From assembly GCF_001439805.1 (NCBI RefSeq), contig NZ_JYLK01000001.1, positions 1-64,000 of the forward strand: 64,000 nt of DNA, written 5' to 3'. The DNA is from Pseudomonas trivialis (GTDB taxonomy: Bacteria; Pseudomonadota; Gammaproteobacteria; Pseudomonadales; Pseudomonadaceae). A program made the translations under genes and the position numbers. Shown piece by piece: positions 1 through 9,350 of this stretch (positions are counted from its first letter, which is position 1; each line of letters begins with the position of its first letter). The notes under the pieces were generated by a model that ran no database searches, was not told the origin of the DNA, and saw only the letters and a program-made list of their open reading frames with translations.

Positions 1-118
1 CACCGCACTATCAACTTCTTCCAGGCTTCGATGAACTGAAGCAACTCGCTGTCGAATCTTGCATAACTACTTGTTTACCAAGGAGTTTTCCGTTTCGACT
101 GCGCCGGAAGTGGGGCGA
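1..118 (-). other. Probable rRNA-operon leader running off the left edge
   Basis: No protein-coding frame is credible here. Read on the minus strand, this is the transcribed region below a strong sigma70 promoter at 119-146. It begins with a GC-rich discriminator (TCGCCCCACTTCCGGCG). The wording resembles, from memory, the long leader before 16S rRNA in P. fluorescens-type genomes, where several promoters are stacked. The 16S gene itself would lie outside the window, so this identification is inference. Confidence 0.5.
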
Positions 119-146
119 ATTATAGACGTCCAGGATTTGCCGTCAA
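119..146 (-). promoter_or_regulatory. Strong sigma70 promoter (rrn P1-like)
   Basis: On the minus strand there is TTGACG (plus 141-146), a 16-bp spacer and a perfect TATAAT (plus 119-124), followed by a GC-rich discriminator. Near-consensus elements with a GC discriminator are typical of stable-RNA promoters. It fires leftward, away from the CoA-transferase gene. Confidence 0.7.
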
Positions 147-231
147 CCCCTAAGTTTGTATTCCCTATGAATTAGTTAGGATTGCTTAAAAAACCATCAA
201 CAACCTGCTCCTTCTATATAGAAGAGCTGAA

Positions 232-1452
232 TCAAATAACTCCAACCGCCCTCAGAGTCGCGATTTTCTCAGGCGTCAGCCCCAATAACGTCTGCAGCAC
301 CTGGGCCGTATGCTCACCTAATAGAGGAGGCGCGCTACGATATTCAACAGGCGTCTTGGACAGCCGCATCGGGCTCGCTACCTGCGGCACCCTCCCCGCC
401 AATACGTGAGGCAGCTCCATCGCCAGGCCACGCGCTTTCACCTGCGGATCGGCAAACACCTGCGCAAGATCATTGATCGGCCCACACGGCACACCGACCC
501 GCTCCAGCAATGACACCCACTCGGCTGTCGTTTTGAAAACAGTGACCTGGCGAATCAGCGGGATCAACAGCGCTCGATTAGCTACCCGCATCTGGTTAGT
601 GGCGAAACGCGCATCATCGGCCCACTCATTCTGCCCTGCTGCTTCAGCAAACTTGCGAAACTGCCCGTCATTACCGACAGTCAGGATGAAATCGCCGTCG
701 GCAGTGGGGAAATCCTGATACGGCACGATGTTCGGATGAGCATTACCCAGGCGTTTAGGCGAAACACCTGTGGTCAGGTAATTCATCGCCTGGTTGGCCA
801 GGCAAGCCACCTGCACATCCAGTAACGCCATATCGATATGTTGCCCCCCACCGTCGTGGTCGCGGTGCGCCAGCGCTGCCAGGATCGCCACGCTTGAGTA
901 AAGGCCCGTCAGAATGTCCGTCAACGCCACCCCAACCTTCACCGGCCCCGCCCCCTCATCATCCTCCGGCCGGCCGGTCAGGCTCATGAGCCCACCCAAC
1001 CCCTGGATCATGAAGTCATAGCCCGCGCGCGACGCATACGGCCCCGTCTGACCAAACCCCGTAATCGAGCAATAAATCAGCTCCGGGTTGATCGCCTTGA
1101 GCGACTCATAGTCCAGCCCATACGCGGCGAGGCCACCCACCTTGAAATTCTCGATCAGAATGTCGGACTTGGCCGCCAGCTCACGCACCAGCTTCTGCCC
1201 CTCCGGCCGGGTGAAGTCGATGGTCACCGACTCCTTATTGCGGTTAGCCGACAGGTAATACGCCGCCTCACTCGTATTCTCGCCGTAGGCGTCCTTAAGG
1301 AACGGAGGCCCCCATGCGCGAGTGTCGTCACCTTTGCCCGGTCGCTCGACCTTGATCACCTCAGCCCCAAGGTCCGCAAGAATCTGCCCGGCCCAAGGGC
1401 CTGCGAGCACCCGCGATAAATCCAGTACCCGTAAATGCGAAAGCGCACCCAT
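232..1452 (-). CDS. gcdG: CaiB/BaiF family III CoA-transferase, probable glutarate CoA-transferase
   Basis: The 406-residue product is a family III CoA-transferase, which moves CoA between carboxylic acids. The N-terminal LRVLDLSRVLAGPW and the GYD motif, with the expected catalytic Asp near residue 146, are visible. The ATG at 1452 was chosen over an upstream in-frame ATG because the family begins with MGALSHLRVLD. It lies 13 bp downstream of gcdH and in the same orientation. Mammalian SUGCT, a family member, makes glutaryl-CoA from glutarate and succinyl-CoA, so activation of glutarate for GcdH is the likely role. The family is certain; the substrate is inferred from context. Confidence 0.85.
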   Translation of the reverse strand: MGALSHLRVLDLSRVLAGPWAGQILADLGAEVIKVERPGKGDDTRAWGPPFLKDAYGENTSEAAYYLSANRNKESVTIDFTRPEGQKLVRELAAKSDILIENFKVGGLAAYGLDYESLKAINPELIYCSITGFGQTGPYASRAGYDFMIQGLGGLMSLTGRPEDDEGAGPVKVGVALTDILTGLYSSVAILAALAHRDHDGGGQHIDMALLDVQVACLANQAMNYLTTGVSPKRLGNAHPNIVPYQDFPTADGDFILTVGNDGQFRKFAEAAGQNEWADDARFATNQMRVANRALLIPLIRQVTVFKTTAEWVSLLERVGVPCGPINDLAQVFADPQVKARGLAMELPHVLAGRVPQVASPMRLSKTPVEYRSAPPLLGEHTAQVLQTLLGLTPEKIATLRAVGVI

Positions 1453-1465
1453 GCCCACGCTCCTG

Positions 1466-2647
1466 TTAATAGAAAGCCTGGAGACCGGTTTGCGCACGCC
1501 CCAGAATCAAGGCATGCACATCGTGGGTGCCTTCATAGGTGTTGACCACCTCAAGATTGACAAGGTGACGCGCCACCCCGAACTCATCGGAGATCCCGTT
1601 GCCGCCCAACATATCCCGTGCCATGCGCGCGATATCCAGAGACTTGCCGCACGAGTTGCGCTTCATGATCGAAGTAATCTCGACAGCAGCCGTCCCCTCA
1701 TCTTTCATACGCCCCAGACGCAAGCAGCCTTGCAAGGCCAGAGTGATTTCGGTCTGCATGTCGGCCAGCTTCTTCTGGATCAACTGAGTGGCGGCCAATG
1801 GTCGCCCGAACTGCTGACGATCAAGGGTGTATTGGCGAGCGGTGTGCCAGCAGAATTCTGCAGCACCCAGCGCGCCCCAGGAGATTCCGTAGCGCGCCGA
1901 ATTGAGGCATGTGAAAGGCCCTTTCAAACCGCGCACGTCGGGGAAAATATTCTCTTCCGGTACAAATACGTTTTCCATCACGATCTCACCGGTGATGGAC
2001 GCACGAAGGCCGACCTTGCCATGAATCGCCGGAGCACTCAGGCCCTTCCAGCCTTTCTCCAATACAAATCCACGGATGTCACCGGCATCGTCCTTGCCCC
2101 ACACCACGAATACATCCGCGATCGGGCTATTGGTGATCCACATCTTGGCGCCGGTCAGGCTGTAGCCGCCTTCCACTTTGCGTGCACGGGTAATCATCGC
2201 GCCTGGGTCGGAACCATGGTCAGGTTCCGTCAGGCCAAAACAGCCGATCCACTCGCCGGACGCCAGCTTCGGCAGGTACTTCTGTTTCTGCGCCTCTGTG
2301 CCGAACTCATTGATCGGCACCATGACCAGTGACGATTGCACACTCATCATCGAGCGATAACCCGAATCGACACGCTCCACTTCGCGAGCAATCAACCCGT
2401 AGCTGACGTAATTCAAACCACTGCCACCGTACTGTTCGGGAATCATTGCACCGAGCAGTCCGGTTTCGCCCATTTCACGGAAGATGGCAGGGTCGGTCTT
2501 TTCATGACGGAAAGCTTCAAGAACCCGCGGCGCCAGCTTGTCCTGCGCGAATTGCTCGGCCGTGTCGCGCACCATGCGCTCCTCTTCGGTGAGCTGTTGA
2601 TCCAGCAGCAGCGGATCGATCCAGTTGAAGCTTGCCTTGCCAGCCAT
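1466..2647 (-). CDS. gcdH: Glutaryl-CoA dehydrogenase
   Basis: This 393-residue acyl-CoA dehydrogenase oxidises and decarboxylates glutaryl-CoA to crotonyl-CoA in lysine, pipecolate and glutarate catabolism, passing electrons to ETF. The family C-terminus [17 protein letters not shown] is present, with the catalytic Glu near residue 372, and the flavin-side motif [12 protein letters not shown] is intact. The length is normal for the family. It is divergent from the LysR gene at 2805 and heads a two-gene unit with the CoA-transferase. Confidence 0.95.
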   Translation of the reverse strand: MAGKASFNWIDPLLLDQQLTEEERMVRDTAEQFAQDKLAPRVLEAFRHEKTDPAIFREMGETGLLGAMIPEQYGGSGLNYVSYGLIAREVERVDSGYRSMMSVQSSLVMVPINEFGTEAQKQKYLPKLASGEWIGCFGLTEPDHGSDPGAMITRARKVEGGYSLTGAKMWITNSPIADVFVVWGKDDAGDIRGFVLEKGWKGLSAPAIHGKVGLRASITGEIVMENVFVPEENIFPDVRGLKGPFTCLNSARYGISWGALGAAEFCWHTARQYTLDRQQFGRPLAATQLIQKKLADMQTEITLALQGCLRLGRMKDEGTAAVEITSIMKRNSCGKSLDIARMARDMLGGNGISDEFGVARHLVNLEVVNTYEGTHDVHALILGRAQTGLQAFY

Positions 2648-2804
2648 GAATAAGTCCTCGGTGAGAGATTCAGAAGTCGTGCATGCAGCGTAGGTCGGGC
2701 AAGAGGAGACGGCAAACGAGGTTTCCGCATAGCCTTGTGATAATTTGTCACTTCGTAATACTCAAGATCGCCGCAGACGCGCCTTTGACGTGAGAGGACG
2801 GTAC

Positions 2805-3704
2805 ATGCGCAGAAAAATTCCCAGCACCACCGCCCTCGTGAGTTTCGAAGCCGCGGCCCGTCACGAGAGCTTTACCAAGGCGGCCCACGAGCTTTCCATT
2901 ACCCAGGGCGCCATTTGTCGACAGATTGCGAGCCTTGAGGAGTTTTTGAGTGTCGAGCTGTTTCGTCGCTCGCGACGTGGCGTCAAACTCACCGAAGCGG
3001 GGTTGTCCTACAGCCGCAGAGTGGCCACGCAACTGGATGCCGTGGAACGCGACACTTTGTCGGTGATGGGCCAGCAGGGCACCAATGTCATCGAGCTGGC
3101 CGTGGTGCCGACTTTTGGTACGCAATGGCTGATCCCCCGCCTCAAGGACTTTCAGCACCGGCACCCGGAAGTCACCGTCAATCTGACCAACCGCACGCGC
3201 CCCTTCCTGTTTGCCGACACTGAATTCGACGCGGCCATCTACTTTGGCGACGCCGACTGGCCCGGTACCGAATCCCACAGGTTGATGGGAGAAAACCCCG
3301 TGCCGGTCTGCAGTCCAGGACTGCTCGGCACACGCAGGCATTTCAGCCCGCAGGAGATAGCGGAACTGCCGCTGCTGCAACAGACCACGCGCCCTTATGC
3401 CTGGCGCCAGTGGTTCAACGCTCAACAGTTGAACGTACCTCGCGACATGACAGGCCCCCGTTACGAGCTGTTCTCGATGCTGTCCCAGGCAGCCATGCAT
3501 GACATGGGCATCGCCCTGATTCCACCTTTCCTTATCCAGCGAGAGCTTGAAGAACAGCGATTGGTGATCGCCAACCCTGAAGCGCTGAGCAGCACCAAAG
3601 CCTATTTCCTGATGATTCCGGAGAGAAAGGTCGGATCCGCCTCATTACACGCTTTCAGAAACTGGTTGATTGAGCAGTCAAGGCGCTACAGCCCAGGCAA
3701 TTAA
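2805..3704 (+). CDS. gcdR: LysR family regulator of the glutaryl-CoA dehydrogenase genes
   Basis: The product has 299 residues: an N-terminal winged helix-turn-helix (roughly residues 5-65, with SFEAAARHESFTKAAHEL and RRSRRGVKLTEAG) and a C-terminal effector-binding domain of the GcvA-like subgroup. The ATG at 2805 is preferred over the in-frame codon at 2745 because GAGAGGA lies just upstream and LysR proteins start close to the helix-turn-helix. It is transcribed divergently from gcdH across about 157 bp, the classic LysR arrangement, so glutarate- or lysine-responsive control of gcdHG is inferred. Confidence 0.85.
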   Translation: MRRKIPSTTALVSFEAAARHESFTKAAHELSITQGAICRQIASLEEFLSVELFRRSRRGVKLTEAGLSYSRRVATQLDAVERDTLSVMGQQGTNVIELAVVPTFGTQWLIPRLKDFQHRHPEVTVNLTNRTRPFLFADTEFDAAIYFGDADWPGTESHRLMGENPVPVCSPGLLGTRRHFSPQEIAELPLLQQTTRPYAWRQWFNAQQLNVPRDMTGPRYELFSMLSQAAMHDMGIALIPPFLIQRELEEQRLVIANPEALSSTKAYFLMIPERKVGSASLHAFRNWLIEQSRRYSPGN

Positions 3705-4155
3705 AGAACAGCCATAAATTACTGACCTTGTAGTCAGATAAATTAAAGCCCTACAGATATATTTATATGTCGCAATTAAACCGACTGTAGCTACCTGTCC
3801 AAAAAAGCCTGAACGCCATTGTTTCCATGAGTTTCAGCGACTCCCACTGTTCAATGCACGACGTTTCGTGGCAGCGATGAAAAAATACGCTATAAACACT
3901 GTTATCACTCTAACTAACTGAAGTTAAACAGGTTAATTCACATAGTTGCGACAATCAGTCACACGGTGACTTGTAGTTAATTATTCGTCACCCGTCATAA
4001 TCCCTTGAAGGCCGTAAAGTTCGCCTGCAAAATGCCGCGCCCCGCTGTCATTTCTGCGGGATCGTGCTGATCGGCCGCCCCAGTTGCGCCACTCGCGGTG
4101 CACTGGCCTTTTTACAAAAAGATCAAAAGCAAAAAGATCATGCAGGAGATTTGAC
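3705..4155. other. Intergenic region upstream of pntAA
   Basis: This AT-richer 450-bp stretch has no convincing gene. It holds a short perfect inverted repeat (GTCAC-acg-GTGAC, 3958-3970) and a possible pnt promoter at 4005-4033. Near the start codon is an A-rich segment with AAAAAGATCA repeated twice. Confidence 0.5.
4005..4033 (+). promoter_or_regulatory. Candidate sigma70 promoter for the pnt operon
   Basis: TTGAAG at 4005-4010 is followed after 17 bp by CAAAAT at 4028-4033. It is about 120 bp upstream of the pntAA start. The match is moderate, and no other good pair was noticed in the gap. Confidence 0.35.
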
Positions 4156-5277
4156 GTGCACATTGGTGTTCCTCTCGAAACCCAGACCGGTGAAACGCGG
4201 GTGGCTGCCACCCCGGAAACCATCAAGAAGCTGATCGGCCAGGGCCACAAGGTCACGGTACAAAGCGGAGCAGGCGCCAAGGCCAGCATCGTCGACAGCG
4301 CCTATGAAGTGGCGGGCGCAACCATTGGCACTGCCAACGATGCCTTTGGCGCCGAGCTGATTCTCAAGGTGGTGGCGCCCAGCGACAGCGAACTGGCGCT
4401 GATCAAAAGCGGCACCGTCCTGGTGGGCATGCTCAACCCGTTCAGCAACGAAACCATCGCCAGGCTCGCCGGGCACGGCATCACTGCCTTCGCTCTCGAA
4501 GCGGCGCCGCGTACATCACGCGCCCAAAGCCTCGACGTGCTGTCCTCCCAGGCCAACATCGCCGGTTACAAGGCCGTGTTGCTGGCCGCGCACCACTACC
4601 CGCGCTTCATGCCGATGCTGATGACTGCCGCAGGCACCGTGAAAGCGGCGCGCGTGTTGATCCTTGGTGCCGGCGTCGCGGGCCTGCAGGCCATCGCCAC
4701 GGCGAAACGTCTGGGTGCAGTGATCGAAGCTTCCGACGTGCGCCCGGCAGTAAAGGAACAAATCGAGTCCCTCGGCGCCAAGTTCGTTGACGTGCCCTAC
4801 GAAACCGATGAAGAACGCGAGTGCGCCGTCGGCGTCGGCGGTTACGCCCGCCCGATGCCCGCCAGCTGGATGCAGCGTCAGGCCCTGGCCGTGCATGAAC
4901 GCGCCAAACAGGCCGATATCGTCATCACCACCGCTCTGATCCCCGGCCGCAAGGCGCCGACGTTGCTCAGCGCCGAGACCGTCGCGCAGATGAAGCCAGG
5001 TTCGGTGGTGATCGACCTTGCCGCCGCTCAGGGCGGCAATTGCCCACTGACCGTCGCCGATCAGGTCGTCGTGGAAAACGGCGTGATCATCTGCGGCCCG
5101 ACCAACCTCGCCGGCGCCGTGGCCGCCGACGCCTCGGCCCTGTACGCGCGCAACCTGCTGGACTTCCTGAAGCTGGTCTTCACCAAGGAAGGGCAGTTTG
5201 AAATCAACCTCGAAGACGACATCGTCGCCGCGTGCCTGATGTGCCGCGACGGCCAAGTCATCCGCAAAAACGCCTAA
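4156..5277 (+). CDS. pntAA: NAD(P) transhydrogenase alpha subunit, NAD-binding part
   Basis: The 373-residue cytosolic domain I binds NAD(H) in the proton-translocating transhydrogenase, which uses the proton motive force to make NADPH from NADH. The Rossmann motif GAGVAGLQAIATAKRLG and the alanine-dehydrogenase-like N-terminus (HIGVPLETQTGETRVAATP) are visible. A GTG start at 4156 is chosen because AGGAG lies eight bases upstream and the family starts at MHIGVP. As in many proteobacteria, the alpha subunit is split; the membrane part is the next gene, 15 bp downstream. Confidence 0.94.
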   Translation: MHIGVPLETQTGETRVAATPETIKKLIGQGHKVTVQSGAGAKASIVDSAYEVAGATIGTANDAFGAELILKVVAPSDSELALIKSGTVLVGMLNPFSNETIARLAGHGITAFALEAAPRTSRAQSLDVLSSQANIAGYKAVLLAAHHYPRFMPMLMTAAGTVKAARVLILGAGVAGLQAIATAKRLGAVIEASDVRPAVKEQIESLGAKFVDVPYETDEERECAVGVGGYARPMPASWMQRQALAVHERAKQADIVITTALIPGRKAPTLLSAETVAQMKPGSVVIDLAAAQGGNCPLTVADQVVVENGVIICGPTNLAGAVAADASALYARNLLDFLKLVFTKEGQFEINLEDDIVAACLMCRDGQVIRKNA

Positions 5278-5292
5278 GCAGGGATTCGGACA

Positions 5293-5613
5293 ATGGAAGA
5301 GCTTATCTCCCCGGGTATCTACAACCTGATCATCTTTGTGCTGGCGATTTACGTCGGTTATCACGTGGTCTGGAACGTTACCCCCGCGCTGCACACGCCG
5401 TTGATGGCCGTGACCAATGCGATCTCGGCAATCGTGATCGTCGGCGCCATGCTCGCAGCCGCCCTCACGGTTACCCCGCTGGGCAAGACCATGGGCACCC
5501 TGGCCGTTGCCCTCGCGGCGGTAAATGTGTTCGGCGGTTTCCTGGTCACCCGCAGGATGCTTGAGATGTTCAAGAAGAAAGCGCCCAAGGTTAAAGAAGA
5601 GGTGCAGAAATAA
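5293..5613 (+). CDS. pntAB: NAD(P) transhydrogenase alpha subunit, membrane part
   Basis: The 106-residue protein carries three or so hydrophobic helices and ends with a lysine-rich tail ([15 protein letters not shown]). It is the membrane portion (domain II, alpha side) of the split alpha subunit. It lies between the NAD-binding subunit and the beta subunit, and its stop overlaps the ATG of pntB by one base, which points to translational coupling. Confidence 0.93.
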   Translation: MEELISPGIYNLIIFVLAIYVGYHVVWNVTPALHTPLMAVTNAISAIVIVGAMLAAALTVTPLGKTMGTLAVALAAVNVFGGFLVTRRMLEMFKKKAPKVKEEVQK

Positions 5614-7049
5614 TGAGCATGAATCTGGTGACGACGCTCTACCTGATCGCGTCGATCTGTTTCATCCAGGCCCTCAAGGGCCTGTCACACCCCACCACGT
5701 CGCGACGTGGCAACCTGTTCGGCATGCTCGGCATGGCGCTGGCGGTGCTGACCACCGTGGGCCTCATTTATAAGCTCGGCGCAGAACTGGCAACGGCCGG
5801 CATCGGCTATGTGATCGTCGGCCTGCTGATCGGCGGCACCGCCGGCTCGATCATGGCCAAGCGCGTGGAAATGACCAAGATGCCGGAGCTGGTGGCGTTC
5901 ATGCACAGCATGATTGGCCTGGCGGCGGTATTTATTGCGATTGCCGCCGTGGTCGAGCCGCAATCGCTGGGTATCGTCAAACAGCTGGGTGACGCGATTC
6001 CTGCCGGCAACCGCCTGGAGCTGTTCCTCGGCGCAGCCATCGGCGCCATCACCTTCTCCGGTTCGGTGATCGCCTTCGGCAAGCTGTCGGGCAAGTACAG
6101 GTTCCGCCTGTTCCAGGGCGCGCCGGTACAGTTCGCCGGTCAGCATAAGCTGAACCTGGTGCTCGGTCTGACAACACTGGGTCTGGGCCTGCTGTTCATG
6201 CTCACCGGCAACCTCACAGCCTTCGCGCTCATGCTGGCCCTGGCGTTTGTACTGGGCGTGCTGATCATTATCCCCATCGGCGGCGCTGACATGCCGGTGG
6301 TGGTGTCGATGCTCAACAGCTATTCCGGCTGGGCGGCGGCAGGTATCGGCTTTTCGCTGAACAACTCAATGCTGATCATCGCCGGCTCGCTGGTGGGCTC
6401 CAGCGGCGCGATCCTGTCGTACATCATGTGCAAGGCCATGAATCGCTCCTTCTTTAATGTACTGCTCGGCGGTTTCGGCAATGCGCCGGATGCCGGTGCG
6501 GCGGCAGGGTCGAAAGAAGCGCGCCCGGTGAAGTCCGGCTCGGCCGACGACGCGACCTTCCTGCTGACCAATGCCGACACCGTGATCATCGTCCCAGGCT
6601 ACGGCCTGGCCGTGGCACGCGCGCAGCATGCGCTCAAGGAACTGACTGAGAAGCTCACCCACCGCGGCGTCACCGTGAAATACGCGATCCACCCCGTGGC
6701 CGGCCGTATGCCAGGGCACATGAACGTACTGCTGGCCGAGGCGGAAGTGCCTTACGACCAGGTGTTCGAGATGGAGGACATCAACTCCGAGTTCGGCCAG
6801 GCCGACGTGGTGCTGGTGTTGGGCGCAAACGACGTGGTCAACCCGGCCGCCAAGAACGACCCAAACTCGCCGATTGCCGGCATGCCAATCCTCGAGGCGT
6901 TCAAGGCCAAGACCATCATCGTCAACAAGCGCTCGATGGCCAGCGGCTATGCCGGCCTGGACAACGAACTGTTCTACCTCGACAAGACCATGATGGTCTT
7001 TGGTGATGCCAAAAAAGTCATTGAAGATATGGTGAAGGCCGTCGAATAA
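5613..7049 (+). CDS. pntB: NAD(P) transhydrogenase beta subunit
   Basis: This 478-residue protein has about 260 residues of transmembrane helices followed by the cytosolic NADP(H)-binding domain III, marked by the PGYGLAVARAQHAL motif, HPVAGRMPGHMNVLLAEA and LGANDVVNP. The length is normal. It is the third gene of the pnt operon and is followed directly by an intrinsic terminator, so the operon ends here. Confidence 0.96.
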   Translation: MSMNLVTTLYLIASICFIQALKGLSHPTTSRRGNLFGMLGMALAVLTTVGLIYKLGAELATAGIGYVIVGLLIGGTAGSIMAKRVEMTKMPELVAFMHSMIGLAAVFIAIAAVVEPQSLGIVKQLGDAIPAGNRLELFLGAAIGAITFSGSVIAFGKLSGKYRFRLFQGAPVQFAGQHKLNLVLGLTTLGLGLLFMLTGNLTAFALMLALAFVLGVLIIIPIGGADMPVVVSMLNSYSGWAAAGIGFSLNNSMLIIAGSLVGSSGAILSYIMCKAMNRSFFNVLLGGFGNAPDAGAAAGSKEARPVKSGSADDATFLLTNADTVIIVPGYGLAVARAQHALKELTEKLTHRGVTVKYAIHPVAGRMPGHMNVLLAEAEVPYDQVFEMEDINSEFGQADVVLVLGANDVVNPAAKNDPNSPIAGMPILEAFKAKTIIVNKRSMASGYAGLDNELFYLDKTMMVFGDAKKVIEDMVKAVE

Positions 7050-7070
7050 CCTGCTCCAGCGCAACACACC

Positions 7071-7102
7071 AAACCCCGGCCTGTCGTAGGCTGGGGTTTT
7101 TT
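7071..7102 (+). terminator. Intrinsic terminator of the pnt operon
   Basis: AAACCCCGGCC and GGCTGGGGTTT pair (one G-T wobble) around the loop TGTCGTA and run into a T tract. It starts 22 bp after the pntB stop. Confidence 0.85.
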
Positions 7103-7227
7103 AATGCGCGGGTAAAACCGACCAAAGGCTCTAAATCAAGGCTTGGCATGCGACCATGGTAGCGCGCCGAAACTTTTTGAAATGACTAAACTGCGCACCT
7201 TGCCTCCGTAGCCCGAGATAACTATCC

Positions 7228-8721
7228 ATGTACCGTGATCGTATCCGCTTGCCGTCATTGATGAACAAGGTCATGAGCGCGGCCGACGCCGCCGCACTGA
7301 TCGAGGACGGCATGACCGTCGGCATGAGCGGCTTCACCCGCGCCGGCGAAGCCAAGGCCGTGCCCCACGCCCTGGCCGAACGCGCCAGAATTTCACCGCT
7401 GAAAATCACCCTGATGACCGGCGCCAGCCTGGGCAACGACCTGGACAAGCAATTGACCGAAGCCGGTGTGCTGTCCCGCCGAATGCCGTTCCAGGTCGAC
7501 AGCACCCTGCGCAAGGCGATCAACGCCGGCCAAGTGATGTTCATCGATCAGCACCTGTCGGAAACCGTCGAGCAACTGCGCAACAACCAGCTCAAGTTGC
7601 CGGACATTGCCGTGATCGAAGCCATCGCCATCACCGAGCAGGGGCATATCGTGCCCACCACGTCGGTGGGCAACTCGGCCAGCTTTGCGATTTTCGCCAA
7701 GCAGGTGATCGTCGAGATCAACCTGGCGCACAACCCGAATCTGGAAGGGTTGCACGACATCTACATCCCGACTTACCGACCGACCCGCACACCAATCCCG
7801 CTGGTGAATGTCGACGATCGCATTGGCAGTACCGCGATTCCGATTCCACCGGAAAAGATAGTCGCCATCGTCATCACCAACCAGGCGGATTCGGCTTCGA
7901 CCGTGACACCACCGGACAGCGACACCCAAGGCATCGCCGATCACCTGATCAACTTCCTCAAGCAGGAAGTCGACGCCGGACGCATGACCAACCGGCTCGG
8001 CCCGCTGCAGGCCGGCATCGGCAACATCGCCAACGCGGTGATGTGCGGCCTGATCGAATCGCCGTTCGAAGAACTGACCATGTATTCGGAAGTGTTGCAG
8101 GATTCGACATTCGACCTGATCGACGCCGGCAAGCTGAGCTTCGCCTCCGGCAGCTCCATCACCTTGTCGGAACGTCGCAATGCAGACGTATTCGGCAATC
8201 TGGAACACTACAAGGACAAGCTGGTACTGCGACCACAGGAGATTTCCAACCACCCTGAAGTGGTGCGGCGCCTGGGCATTATCGGTATCAACACGGCGCT
8301 GGAGTTCGACATCTACGGCAACGTCAACTCCACCCACGTTTGCGGCACGCGCATGATGAACGGCATCGGCGGCTCCGGCGACTTCGCGCGCAATGCGCAT
8401 CTGGCGATCTTCGTCACCAAGTCGATTGCCAAGGATGGCGCGATTTCCAGTGTGGTGCCGATGGTCAGCCATGTGGACCACACCGAGCATGACGTCGATA
8501 TCCTCGTGACCGAAGTCGGCCTGGCCGACCTGCGCGGCCTGGCGCCACGGGAACGGGCGCGGGTGATCATCGACAACTGCGTGCACCCGGCGTACCGCGA
8601 TGCCCTCGACCATTACTTTGAAGCTGCCTGCGCTATCGGCGGGCATACGCCGCACATCCTGCGCGAGGCACTGAGCTGGCACATTAACCTGGAAGAAACC
8701 GGGCATATGCTCAAGGCGTGA
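7228..8721 (+). CDS. Acetyl-CoA hydrolase/transferase family protein (acetate/succinate CoA-transferase type)
   Basis: The 497-residue enzyme belongs to the Cat1/AarC/ScpC family of class I CoA-transferases, which exchange CoA between acetyl- or propionyl-CoA and succinate. Visible are the N-terminal GMTVGMSGFTRAGEAK, a candidate catalytic Glu at residue 288 (in MYSEVLQD), and the C-terminal glycine-rich GIGGSGDFARNA with VVPMVSHVDHTEHD. The length fits the family (about 500). It appears to be a single-gene transcript between the pnt terminator and the DUF1127 promoter region. Class is certain; the substrate pair cannot be read from sequence. Confidence 0.9.
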   Translation: MYRDRIRLPSLMNKVMSAADAAALIEDGMTVGMSGFTRAGEAKAVPHALAERARISPLKITLMTGASLGNDLDKQLTEAGVLSRRMPFQVDSTLRKAINAGQVMFIDQHLSETVEQLRNNQLKLPDIAVIEAIAITEQGHIVPTTSVGNSASFAIFAKQVIVEINLAHNPNLEGLHDIYIPTYRPTRTPIPLVNVDDRIGSTAIPIPPEKIVAIVITNQADSASTVTPPDSDTQGIADHLINFLKQEVDAGRMTNRLGPLQAGIGNIANAVMCGLIESPFEELTMYSEVLQDSTFDLIDAGKLSFASGSSITLSERRNADVFGNLEHYKDKLVLRPQEISNHPEVVRRLGIIGINTALEFDIYGNVNSTHVCGTRMMNGIGGSGDFARNAHLAIFVTKSIAKDGAISSVVPMVSHVDHTEHDVDILVTEVGLADLRGLAPRERARVIIDNCVHPAYRDALDHYFEAACAIGGHTPHILREALSWHINLEETGHMLKA

Positions 8722-9039
8722 TGGATACAGATTCGAGCTGATGCAAACACAGTTTGCTCAGCTCGCGGCCAACGCCCGTACTTATGTAAAAAACTGTACT
8801 GCTGTACCGGTCTTTTCCTACCGAAACATCCTACGGCCTACCTCGAAATTACTTATTTCGCACTGTTTCAGTGCGGACAGGTACAGTTGCCCCATTTCCG
8901 TACAGTACAGCGCCTTTAAACAGTTAACTGGGCCCTCACAATACAGGTGAACTGTATCTGGAGAGTCTTGCGCCCGAGGAGGATCATTGGCACCAGTTAA
9001 ACCACTACCTAATCCCGCCATAAGCGGAAGGATGCAATC
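8722..9039. promoter_or_regulatory. Regulatory region with repeated CTGTAC/GTACAG sites before the DUF1127 gene
   Basis: There is no credible gene in this gap. It contains direct CTGTAC repeats 8 bp apart (8794 and 8802), GTACAG at 8881, 8900 and 8905, a 6+5+6 dyad ATACAG-gtgaa-CTGTAT at 8941-8957, and short palindromes CACTG-ttt-CAGTG and CAGTTAACTG. The motif density far exceeds chance and suggests binding sites for a dimeric regulator, plausibly GntR/MocR type. Confidence 0.55.
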
Positions 9040-9255
9040 ATGGAACGTACACTCAGTTCCGAACTGTTCTTCGAAGAAAAAGCTGTAAACAACCAGGCTT
9101 CCATGCCTTTGCGCGTTCTCGCCAACCTGATGTTGTGGCAGCGCCGCATCTCCAGCCGCCATCAACTGGCTCGCCTGGATTCGCGTCTGCTGGCTGACGC
9201 CGGTATCAGCGAAGCTCAACGCTACGAAGAGCTGAGCAAGCCGTTCTGGCGCTGA
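9040..9255 (+). CDS. DUF1127 (YjiS-like) small protein
   Basis: The 71-residue product has an unremarkable N-terminus and a C-terminal DUF1127 domain (WQRRISSRHQLARLDSRLLADAGIS). Short arginine-rich DUF1127 proteins of alphaproteobacteria have been linked to RNA turnover and phosphate or carbon homeostasis, but the function in Pseudomonas is not established. A strong GGAAGGA ribosome site precedes the ATG, and a terminator follows at 9312. In E. coli the yjiS homologue sits beside yjiR, a MocR-type regulator; no such regulator gene is present here. Confidence 0.85.
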   Translation: MERTLSSELFFEEKAVNNQASMPLRVLANLMLWQRRISSRHQLARLDSRLLADAGISEAQRYEELSKPFWR

Positions 9256-9311
9256 TTGGCGCTCGCTGGCCCTGACCTTCCGGGTCCAACGCCAGCAATC
9301 TGATTTGTCAA

Positions 9312-9350
9312 AACAAAGCCCGCCCCGGGAGACCGGAGGCGGGCTTTGTT
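9312..9350. terminator. Intrinsic terminator after the DUF1127 gene
   Basis: A perfect 13-bp stem (AACAAAGCCCGCC / GGCGGGCTTTGTT) encloses a 13-base loop that itself contains CCGG/CCGG. T-rich sequence follows on the plus strand and A-rich sequence precedes, so it may act in both directions. Confidence 0.8.
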
